Shown here piece by piece: positions 55,854 to 64,000 of a stretch of 64,000 nt of DNA. The position numbers and the translations under genes are program-made. Each line of letters starts with the position of its first letter. The first letter of the stretch is position 1. The notes beneath the pieces were generated by a model. It was not told the DNA's origin. It ran no database searches and saw only the letters and a list, made by a program, of their open reading frames with translations. The DNA comes from Budorcas taxicolor (lineage: Eukaryota; Chordata; Mammalia; Artiodactyla; Bovidae). The stretch covers positions 12,608,262 through 12,672,261 of the forward strand of contig NC_068930.1 of assembly GCF_023091745.1 (NCBI RefSeq), read 5' to 3'.

Positions 55854-58369
55854 GGGAGAATGGCTGAAACTGGCAGCGAGGCTGACCTGACCTGATGGGG
55901 TAGTCAGCCCTACAACATCACCATAACAGAGGAAGCGTCATTCTTATAGAGCAAATCCTTTCCCAAAACACGATTGGAAACACCAGCCTAACAGATTTTG
56001 CTCACAATGTGGTAGAGGAGGAGAAATATCTCTCTCTCTACAGCTCAATTAAAGCAGTTCCTTCAAATCGAAACTCTTCATCAAAACAAACCTATGTGCT
56101 GGATGTCTTATTCTAATGTTATGTTTAAATCAATAGGCAAACATAAACGATTTCATGCAGGAAGCTACATTCTTCAGACTCTTGTCATTCACCACTTGAT
56201 GGAGGGGGATGGATGGTGACCAGGAGAAATAGTGTATTTTTAAATGCTTGTGATACTTTTGCGCTGATCTTTCTACAATCACGGTTTTTCAAAGTACTGT
56301 CTTTCAGAAGGCAACATCTTATGAGATTGGGCCAAACCCATAGCCTTAGGTAACAATGAAATGACAGCCATCACTCAAATGCTTCACAAGTTATAATCAG
56401 TACAGAAGTTAAATAATATATCAAAAGACTCTCTGTCTCTTCATGACTACAAAATCAGAAGAGAGAAACTTGCTCAGGGTTCATAATATCATAGGCATGA
56501 TAAGTCTAAACCTGCCATCAGACTATGTCCAGCTGCTCCTTCACCCCAACTTGATGTTTTTCTGATTTCTCTTCTAAAGTGGAGTATGGGAGCTTTGTAA
56601 TTGGTGCTGGGATTTTTTTTCCCCAATGTTTTCTTGCCAAGGATATCATTATGAGATTCTGCAGTAACAAGCATTCTTCGGTTCAAATTTATATCAATTA
56701 TTTTAGGACAGTAATTCAATTGGATGGCCCACTGGATTTTGAAAGACTCACGACCATGTCAGAGTGACGACCTTTTTCCTTCTCTCTCAGCCAAAAGCAA
56801 TTTTTTAACAAGGAGCCCTGGAAAGAAATGCTGGTTTAATAATTAGTTATTGATCATGGCCGACGCCATGGTGAACACCATTGGATTAGTCAGAGACCAG
56901 GAAATCAGGACATGGGAGTTTTCCTTGTCAAGATTAGGAGGGGAGGGAAAAAAGCACAGAACTGACAGAATAAGAGATCAAACTCCACTTAATTAGATAT
57001 GCTTTCATCTTTGCTATTCTTTTCACTTTTAAAACTAGAAGTAAAATCTGTAATTTGGATAAATTCAATACTGAACCATCTAAAAGAGCTATATTAATCT
57101 AAAACAATTTAATAGTTTATCTCCATTTAAAAACCCGGTAAAAGACAAGATCTGAGTTAAGTAGACCTGGAGACCACTAAAACTGCTTTGAAAACAATGC
57201 CGTGCAAAGTTATTTTGATAAATTAACCCTGCTTTGGCCAGCATTTTTGCCTGGCTAAGATACCATTAACCTTCACGCCCTGAAAGGCCCATTAGAAACA
57301 ATTTGGATACATGCACAAGAAGACCATAACAATTACAGACCATAGCTTTAAAAGTATAATTGACTTTTCTGAGCACTAATTTAGGCATCACTTTAGGGCT
57401 GCGTAAAAATCTCTACATATGAGCCACTTAATGGAAGGAGAAACGTAAAAGAATGATCTTATTATACTTTGAGGGGGAAAAGAATGTTTCCATTAGTGGT
57501 ACAATTTCTTCCTAGAATAGGGGAAAAAAATCACTGAAAATGCCAAGTGCAGTGACAATGAAGTCATAACTTCAAGCTAGTTTGAAGGTGGATAGGTCCA
57601 GTCTTCATGGCTGACATGCAAGAATGATGGTCCTTTTATGTTTGAAGTTGAAACCAACCTGATCCATGATAAAGTAGCTATGATATAAACGTACTATTTA
57701 AAGTAACATTGCTTTAGAGATGAATGTGTGGATACAGAACAAATAAATAAATCACTCAACTCTAGCTCTAGGCCCTAGGGTTTTATCTTTTTGGACATTA
57801 CCATTTCTCCAGGAAAAGACAGCAAATTTCTACTAATTTTGCATCCAATTTCCAGTAATTATTATGGTTCCAGGGAGTAGAATCACCCTCAAATGTTGGA
57901 GCTACTTTGGGTCACTATAAGAAAGAAATTAGATGTAAGAAACATTTAGCCTGTTATCACACAATGTCCCAATCCGACTGAGATGTCAAAGTGGAGAGCT
58001 TATATCTGAGATTCTTCACAGGCTACCTCAAGATATCTCCTGGTTTCTAGCTGATTTCAGATTCTCTGACATGAGAACTGTTCATCTCTTGATGTATGAT
58101 CGTATCCTGGAATCCTTCTCAGAAAGTGAAGCAACTACAGTGATCAAGTTTACCACCCCTCTTTTTTATATCAACCTGCCAGTATGGATGAAAAGGAACC
58201 ATTGACTGTTAAAAAGCTGATATCTATGGCTACATATATGTTAATTATATGTTTCTCAAGATGCAATAGCACTGCACTTTTTGTGCATGTGTAAGAGATT
58301 TTTTTTTTTAATGTTCTTTTTCTTGTTGTAAATAACAGCCGTAAGTGAAGAGCTGTGGGTTTCAAATAA
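55854..58369. other. 2.5-kb repeat-poor block, candidate conserved non-coding DNA
   Basis: No recognisable mobile element. AT-rich with AATTAG/TAATTA words. The parts 56830-56930 and 57180-57460 look like conserved non-coding elements. A short inverted word around GGCCGACGCCATGG/CCATGGTG is at about 56858-56875. No exon is supported. Confidence 0.4.
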
Positions 58370-58475
58370 AGTGTTATCGTCTTGGCTTGATCTTTAATGA
58401 GCTGGCTAACCTTGGACACCACACATAGACTCTGTTCTTTGTTCTCATCTATAAAATGAACATGGTGTCTAAATC
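58370..58475 (+). mobile_element. MIR fragment
   Basis: GAGCTGGCTAACCTTGGACA, CTGTTCTTTGTTCTCATCTA, TAAAATGAACATGGTG: sense MIR core. Confidence 0.75.
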
Positions 58476-58489
58476 CTCACTATGTATGC

Positions 58490-58618
58490 TGTGATTCATG
58501 GACCAATAGCACTGGCATCACCTGAGAGCTTGTTAGAAATGCAGAATCTCAGACTCCTTATCAGAACAATTGAATCAAAATCTGCATTTTAACAAGACCT
58601 GCAGGAGATAAGCTCAGA
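58490..58618. mobile_element. hAT-Charlie MITE (MER5-like)
   Basis: CAATAGCACTGGCATCACCT, GAGAGCTTGTTAGAAATGCA, GAATCTCAGACTCC, TCTGCATTTTAACAAGACCT follow MER5A order closely. Confidence 0.8.
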
Positions 58619-58631
58619 CCTAAAAAAAAAC

Positions 58632-58915
58632 TTCAAGGGACTTCCCTGGTGGTCTAGCAGTTAGGAATCTGCCTTGCAATGAAGCAGACACGGGGTTCCA
58701 TCCCTGGTCAAGAACTAAGATCCTACCTGCCACAGAGCAGCTAAGCCCAGGCAAGGCAAATACTGAAGCCCACGAGCTCTGGAGCTCACATGGCACAACT
58801 AGAGAGCTCTCACATGATGCAGAGAAGATCCCACGTGATGCAGGGAAGATCCCACGTGATGCAGGGAATATGTGTGTGTCCACAACTAAGACCCAACACA
58901 GCTAAATAAATACAT
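58632..58915 (+). mobile_element. CHR-type tRNA SINE with internal expansion
   Basis: AAGGGACTTCCCTGGTGGTC start, GGGTTCCATCCCTGGTCAAG, CTAAGATCCTACCTGCC, and end CAACTAAGACCCAACACAGC, TAAATAAATAC. A 21-bp unit is tandemly repeated inside it (separate entry). Confidence 0.9.
58811..58873 (+). repeat. 3 x 21-bp minisatellite inside a SINE
   Basis: Three units begin at 58811, 58832 and 58853, each with CAC(A/G)TGATGCAG(A/G)GAA followed by GATCC (ATATGT in the last). Units differ at only a few positions. Confidence 0.9.
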
Positions 58916-59064
58916 ACACAAGTATCTTAGAAGATAATAAAAAACAGGAGAGAGTTGAAACATCACTTCAACTCTATTCTAGGGTGGAAAGGGAAAGACA
59001 AGCTGCTTCAACTTAAAAAGACAGTCCAGATGGATATCTTAATTAACTCCGTGGTAGGAATCCT

Positions 59065-59326
59065 TTCTCCCCTGGAGAAGGAATGTGCTACCCACTCCAG
59101 TATTCTGGGACTTCCTTGGTGGCTCAGATGGTAGAGAATCCACCTGCAATGAGGGAGACCTGGGTTCAATCCCTAAGTTGGGAAGATCCCCTGGAGGAAG
59201 GCATGGCAACCCACTCTACTATTCTGGCCTGGAGCATCCCCATGGACAGGGGAGCCTGGTGGGCTACAGTCTGTGGGGTCGCCAAGAGTTGGACATGACT
59301 GCATGGCTAAGCACAGAACAGCACGC
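59065..59326 (+). mobile_element. Composite SINE: 37-bp Bov-A fragment plus Bov-tA
   Basis: 59072-59108 holds only the Bov-A block CTGGAGAAGGAATGTGCTAC, CCACTCCAGTATTCT. A complete Bov-tA (GGGACTTCCTTGGTGGCTCA to GCATGGCTAAGCACAG) follows at 59109. AGGAATCCT at 59056-59064 and 59327-59335 flanks the whole composite. Confidence 0.85.
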
Positions 59327-59584
59327 AGGAATCCTCTCAGGACATAAACGTATCAAATCATTATCTGTACGTTTTAAACATGTTACAATTTTATTTGTCA
59401 ATTACACCTCAACAAAACCGATAGTGTATTTGAAATGAGCAATAAAAATACAATAGAAGCACAGCCAACACGTCTGTATTTTTGTATGTGCTCGTGTGTG
59501 TGTGTTCACTGTCCAGCGTTTAGCTTCTGTACCTCATGGATGCCCTGAGCTTGTAGGACACAGGTTTTGCTAAAAAAGAAAAAG

Positions 59585-59773
59585 AAAGTGAAAGTCATTC
59601 AGTCGGATCCAACTGTTTGCGACTCCATGGGCTATACAGTCCATAGAATTCTCTAGACCAGAATACTGGAGTGGGTAGCCTTTTCCTTCTCCAGGGTAGC
59701 TTCCCAACTTAGGTACCGAACCCAGGTCTCACGCATTGCAGGCAGATTCTTTACCAGCTGAACCACCATGGAA
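59585..59773 (-). mobile_element. Bov-tA SINE
   Basis: Antisense copy: AAAGTGAAAGTCATTCAGTC to AGCTGAACCACCATGGAAC. An A-rich AAAAAAGAAAAAG precedes it on the plus strand. Confidence 0.95.
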
Positions 59774-60478
59774 CATGCTGTCGAATGCCTGAGATGGACC
59801 AAAATGCGATGAGGACCCTAGTTCTGCGGTGTCATTGGTCAGACTCAATGTTTTCCAAAGGGTCAAGGTGCCAAGAATTGAAACCTCTTTACCACATGAG
59901 CTCATTCAAGCTCACATTCAAACTAGGGGAGTACAAGAAATAAATACCTTATCTGTCTTTTCCTTCCAGCGTCACCTGATCGTTCAAGTCTGTCTTTAGT
60001 AGCCCTATGCCAAGCTGACAGCTCCCCCACCTCCACGTGGGGATTGGTGGGGACAGACGCCCCACCCCGTGGAAGATTCACTTACAGTAGCTGCTGGGGT
60101 GCAAGCCGAGAATGAACAATAGAAGCCTGTCAAGCCCGACAGCCAGCCCTGGATGTATGAGCGCCGAGCTGACAGCAAGGGCCTCAGAGGGTAAACTGCT
60201 TTGCTGGAACTAATTAAACAGATGAAATTATTACATGAATATGCAGATGTTGTTTACATTTTACCATATGGTATTATTTCAGGTAATAACTCGCAGGAGA
60301 ATCCCTTCCTCTCATCAAGAGGAAATGGGTTGAAAAGAAGGCCCCCCGTGTCACCTTTCAGTTGCTAGGCAGACACTCATAACACAGGTCTCCTCTCTGA
60401 GTCGTGGGCAGCGTTCACCCTGGATCCCGCAGCACAACAGGATGGCACTGGGGCTCATCTCTGGAAGGAATAGGGGAG
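59774..60478. other. 0.7-kb repeat-free block, candidate conserved element
   Basis: CpG-containing, mixed-composition DNA. CCCCAC (60025-60030) and GTGGGG (60037-60042) form a small inverted repeat around an E box, CACGTG (60034-60039). ATTAAACAGATGAAATTATT and GTAATAACTC follow. No exon is supported. Confidence 0.4.

Positions 60479-60482
<4 letters not shown>

Positions 60483-60536
<54 letters not shown>
60483..60536. repeat. (TG)27 microsatellite
   Basis: Uninterrupted TG dinucleotides, the longest simple repeat in the window, followed by T and G runs. Likely length-polymorphic. Confidence 0.98.
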
Positions 60537-60540
<4 letters not shown>

Positions 60541-60889
60541 GGGGGGAGCAGGGCTGCTTTAGCTGAACTGAAATGGCTACAGCTGCTAGAAAATCTGCCC
60601 TGGGGTAGAAGGGCATCCGGCAATGGATGTTGTCTGCATGTTGCAAGGAAAAGCCAACAGGCTTGCCACTGCAATGGGCGTTTCCTCCAAGACTTGGGAG
60701 TGTGTAAATCAGGGCGACTGATTTGTCAACTGACACATCAGACCCAAACCTTTCAAACAAGGATCAAATACTCCAGTGGTGCCACTGTCAGAGGAGACAG
60801 GGCCGTGAAGGCAAGGAGGTTGCACATTAAAGGGGAAAACAGGGCAGAGACTATTCAGTCAACAGAAGTCATTCTCCTCCCCGCTTGAC

Positions 60890-61286
60890 CTCCACTTCCT
60901 CCTGTTCCTCCCATGCCTCTGTTAATGCATCAAGCCATGTGGCCAGTTTCACTTCAGTTTCTTCTCCCACATGACCCACATCCAACTCATCACAAAGGCT
61001 GTAGATTTCACCTCCCAAAGGGTCCTCCGTGTCCACCTGCTGCTTCATCCCCAACTGCTTGCCCAGATCTTTGGCATGCACTGTGGTCGCAGGCTTTGCG
61101 CGGGTCTGCTCTCACTCTCTGCCAGATTCAGTCCACTGCTCGCCCCACTGCCAGAATCATTTCTGAAAGCCAAATCTGGTCTGGCTTCTCCCTGGCTTAA
61201 AAATAGTCAACTGCTTACTTGTCTCTGGTTTTAGTCTCAGGCCAAACTCACCAACCTGCCCTACAAGGCTATTCCGAAGATATATT
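60890..61286 (+). mobile_element. L2-like LINE fragment, 5' part (split)
   Basis: CCCACTGCCAGAATCATTTC, TCTGGCTTCTCCCTGGCTTA, CTCAGGCCAAACTCACCAAC, CTACAAGGCTATTC resemble sense L2 (gccagagtgatcttt, cactccctggctc, aactccttacc, tacaaggcc). The part before about 61080 is less certain. Confidence 0.55.
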
Positions 61287-61556
61287 CTGCTGCTGCTGCT
61301 GCTAAGCCGCTTCAGTCATGTCTGACTCTGTGCGACCCCACAGACGGCAGCCCACCAGGCTCTCCCATCCCTGGGATTCTCCAGGCAAGAACACTGGAGT
61401 GGGTTGCCATTTCCTTCTCCAATGCATGAAAGTGCAAAGTGAAAGTGAAGTCACTCAGTCATGTCCGACTCTTTGCAACCCCATGGACTGCAGCCTACCA
61501 GGCTCCTCCATCCATGGGATTTTCCAGGCCAGAGTACTGGAGTGGGGTGCCACTGC
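61287..61556 (-). mobile_element. Bov-A2 SINE inserted in L2
   Basis: Antisense dimer: (CTG)n at 61287-61302, TAAGCCGCTTCAGTCATGTC, unit 1, linker GTGCAAAGTGAAAGTGAAG, unit 2 ending GGGGTGCCACTGC. TATTCT at 61283-61288 and 61557-61562 may be the target duplication. Confidence 0.96.
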
Positions 61557-61650
61557 TATTCTACCCATTCTGAAATGATTCCAATTTTCCCTGGAAGCTG
61601 CATCCTGGACTGTCCCCCTTACCTGGAATGTTGCCCTACTTTCTCTTATT
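61557..61650 (+). mobile_element. L2-like fragment, 3' part (split)
   Basis: CCTGGACTGTCCCCCTTACC, TGGAATGTTGCCCT resembles the L2 block (cctggaatgctctt) and continues the broken element. Confidence 0.45.
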
Positions 61651-61858
61651 AACTAACAGTGAGTCATGATGCTCTGTTTGCATTGGGATCTGTTGTAATG
61701 ATTGTTTTGTTTTTGTTTTTGTTTTTTTCAGGAGAAGAAGCCTCTCATCTGTTCCCCCTAAAACCCTGCACTATTGACTTCTTTGATATAATCGGGCCAA
61801 AAGAGCTTTCTCTGAATTCATCCACCTTTCTCCATGCTCATGTCAAACATATGCAAAC

Positions 61859-61895
<37 letters not shown>

Positions 61896-61994
61896 AATAT
61901 GAAGTCTTCATTTTTTACAGACCCGGGTTTCCATTATTCATGCTACCCTGCAACTAGCGCTTGTCAGTTTACCGTGTCATGAACATGATCGAGA
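61651..61994. other. About 340 bp without genes
   Basis: GTTTTT-type run at 61706-61728. Compound (AT)12(AC)6 microsatellite at 61859-61894. No exon is recognised. Confidence 0.6.
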
Positions 61995-62364
61995 TCAAAA
62001 GAAACAGAATACATTCTTTCCAATGGTGCAAAATATTCCCTGCTGCACATACAACATCATTTACTGCAGTATTTCGTTTTTACTAAATATTTAAGATTTT
62101 TCTTTTCTTTTTTTCTTTCCTTGCTTTTATTTTTTCTTTCTTAGCAAGTGAAAATTAAGCTATTACAAGTTTTCTTGCATGTGAGTCCTTATATACTGAT
62201 GCCTTTATTTCAAAAGTATAGGCTTCCCAAAGAGGGGATCCTGAGTCTAAAGGCACACACACTTTCAAATGTATAGAGATTTCTAGATTGTTCCCCAAAA
62301 AGGTTGTAACAATCTATACTACTATCAGCAATAAATGATATCATTTGCCCACATCCTTCATCAC
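61995..62364 (-). mobile_element. Old L1 fragment, interrupted by BovB
   Basis: Plus-strand antisense L1 text: GGATCCTGAGTCTAAAGGCA, TTGTTCCCCAAAAAGGTTGT, AACAATCTATACTACTATCA, GCCCACATCCTTCATCACTG. The last words abut the BovB. Confidence 0.75.
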
Positions 62365-63035
62365 TGTTGTTCATTTGCTAAGTCAAGGCTGACTCTGCCC
62401 CCTGTGGACTGCAGCACACCAGGCTTACCTGTCCTTCACTGTCTCCTGGAGTTGGCTTGAATTCATGTCCACTGATTGAGTTAGCAATGCTATCCAACTG
62501 CCTCATCCTCCGTTGCTCCCCACTCTCCATATACTCAATCTTTCCCAGCAGCAGGGTCTTTTCCAATGAGTCAGCTCTTCACCTCATGTGGTCAAAGTAT
62601 TGGAGCTTCAGCTTCAGCAACAGTCCTTCCAATGAATATTTAGGGTTGATTTCCTTTAGGATTGACTGGTTTGATCTCCTTGCTGTCCAAGGGACTCTCA
62701 AGAGGGTTTTCTCCAGCACCACAATTTGAAAGCACCAATTCGTGGGCGCTTAGCCTTCTTTACGGACCAGCTCTCACATCCGTACAGGATTACTAGAAAA
62801 ACCACAGCTTTGACTACATGAACCTTTGTCAGAAAAGTGATGGCTCTACTTTTTAATACACTGTCTAGGTTTTCATGGCTTCCAAGGAGCAAGTGTCTGG
62901 GTGCAGTAACTGTCCTCAGTGATTTTAGAGCCCAAGAAGATAAAATCTGTCACTGCTTCCTCTTTTCCCCCCTTCTATTTGGCATGAAGTGATGGGATCG
63001 GATGCCGTGATCTTTGTTTTTTGAATGCTGAGGGG
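62365..63035 (-). mobile_element. BovB LINE, 5'-truncated
   Basis: About 670 bp antisense: TTGTTCATTTGCTAAGTCAA, then GTCTTTTCCAATGAGTCAGC, ATTGACTGGTTTGATCTCCT, CTCACATCCGTACAGGATTA, and GGATGCCGTGATCTTTG. It encodes the C-terminal third of the RT protein with broken frames. Confidence 0.95.
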
Positions 63036-63182
63036 GGTTTTTTTTGGTAAGTTTTTTAATTTAATATAATCTTCTGGATATTAAAATATACCATCATACC
63101 ATTGCCAAGATTTGTCTCTCTTTTCTCAATGTTTAGAATAATATTTTTATGTTCGTAAATTCATATGAACTTCTGAAACATT

Positions 63183-64000
63183 CTTTTTAAATTAATTTAT
63201 TTATTATATTTGGAGGCTAATTACAATATTGTGGTGGTTTTTGCCATACACTGACATGAATCAGCCATGGGTGTACATGTGTCCCCCTGCCCCTAACCCC
63301 ACTCCCGCCTCCCTCCCCATTCCATTCCCTTGGGCTGTCCCAGTAGGGCAGCTTTGAGTGCCCTGTTTCAAACATCAAACTTGGACTGGTCGTCTGTTTC
63401 ACATATGGTAATACACACGTTTCAGTGCTTTTCTCTCAAATCATCCCACCCTCGCCTTTTCCCACAGAGTCCAAAGTCTCTTCTTTTTATCTGAGTCTCT
63501 TTTGCTGTCTCATATATAGGGTTATCACTGCCCTCTTTCTAAATTCCATATATATGCGTTAATATACTGTATTGGTGCTTTTCTTTCTGACTTAACTTCA
63601 CTCTGTGCAGGAGGCTCCAGTTTCAGCCACCTCATTAGAACAGACTCAAATGCATTCTTTTTAAGAGCTGGATAATATTCCATTGTGTATATGCACCACA
63701 ACTTTCTTATCCATGGACATCTAGGTAGCTTCCATGTCCTAGCACTTCCAGGTCCCAGTGCTGCAATGAACACTGGGGTACATGTGTCTTATTCAGTTCT
63801 GGTTTCCTCACTGTGTATGCCCAGCAGTGGGATTGCTGGGTCATATGGGAGTTCTACTTTCAGTTTTGTAAGGACTCTCCACACCATTCTCCATAGTGGC
63901 TGTACTAGTTTGCATTCCCAGAAATAGCGTAAGAGGGTTCCCTTCTCTCCACTCCCCTCCAGCATTTCTTGTTTGTAGACTTTTTGATACCAGCCTGAAT
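63183..64000 (-). mobile_element. L1 3' end (ruminant type), runs off window
   Basis: Antisense L1: 3' UTR at 63183-63530 (GGAGGCTAATTACAATATTG, CATACACTGACATGAATCAG), then ORF2 end text (TATTCCATTGTGTATATGCA, GTGGGATTGCTGGGTCATAT, ATAGTGGCTGTACTAGTTTG). It is continuous to the window edge and less diverged than the other L1 copies. Confidence 0.97.
63525..63773 (-). pseudogene. L1 ORF2 C-terminal frame
   Basis: An 82-codon frame ending the L1 ORF2 protein, with recognisable FIAALGPGSARTWKLPRC, CIYTMEYYPALKKNAF and VLMRWLKLEPPAQSEV. This is the C-terminal region, not the catalytic RT. The rest of ORF2 lies beyond the window, so intactness cannot be judged. Confidence 0.9.

Overview
This window is mammalian nuclear DNA from a ruminant, most likely a bovid (cattle, sheep, goat or buffalo). 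The evidence is its interspersed repeats: many Bov-tA and Bov-A/Bov-A2 SINEs, several BovB LINE copies, CHR-type cetartiodactyl SINEs and L1 with a ruminant-type 3' end. I cannot tell the species from this sequence. No host protein-coding exon, RNA gene or CpG-island promoter could be supported. The window reads as a gene desert or the inside of a very large intron. All recognisable protein sequence belongs to decayed retrotransposon ORFs (BovB reverse transcriptase, L1 ORF2).

Layout: 1-2.1 kb holds a diverged direct duplication and three minus-strand Bov-tA copies, two of them inserted in succession at one target. 2.1-13.3 kb is nearly free of young repeats (one L1 tail, one CHR SINE), and 6.65-13.3 kb has the texture of conserved non-coding DNA. 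13.3-16.6 kb has a split local duplication, a BovB tail and an L1 fragment. 16.6-20.7 kb is a second repeat-poor block. 21-27 kb mixes MIR, Bov-tA, BovB and an L1 tail. 27.1-29.9 kb is one ancient antisense L1 interrupted by a hAT element, two Bov-tA and one Bov-A2. 30-41 kb is repeat-dense (L2, MIR, hAT, MaLR LTR, BovB, Bov-A2). 41.8-47.6 kb is sparser. 47.6-55.9 kb holds BovB copies, including a 1.24-kb one with a perfect 12-bp target-site duplication. 55.9-58.4 kb and 59.8-60.5 kb are repeat-poor. 60.9-64 kb stacks L2, Bov-A2, L1, BovB and a younger L1 that runs off the end.

There are no host genes to work together. The visible biology is a history of retrotransposition: old MIR, L2 and hAT elements were hit later by Bov-tA/Bov-A2 SINEs, whose 3' ends resemble BovB and which are known to be mobilised by BovB machinery. 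Target-site duplications can be read directly at more than ten insertions. No novel biological system was found. The better leads are local duplications not explained by known families, repeat-poor islands that may be regulatory, a CTCF-like motif, and a few structurally odd SINE insertions. Element boundaries are read by eye and are good to about 5-15 bp unless a target-site duplication fixes them.
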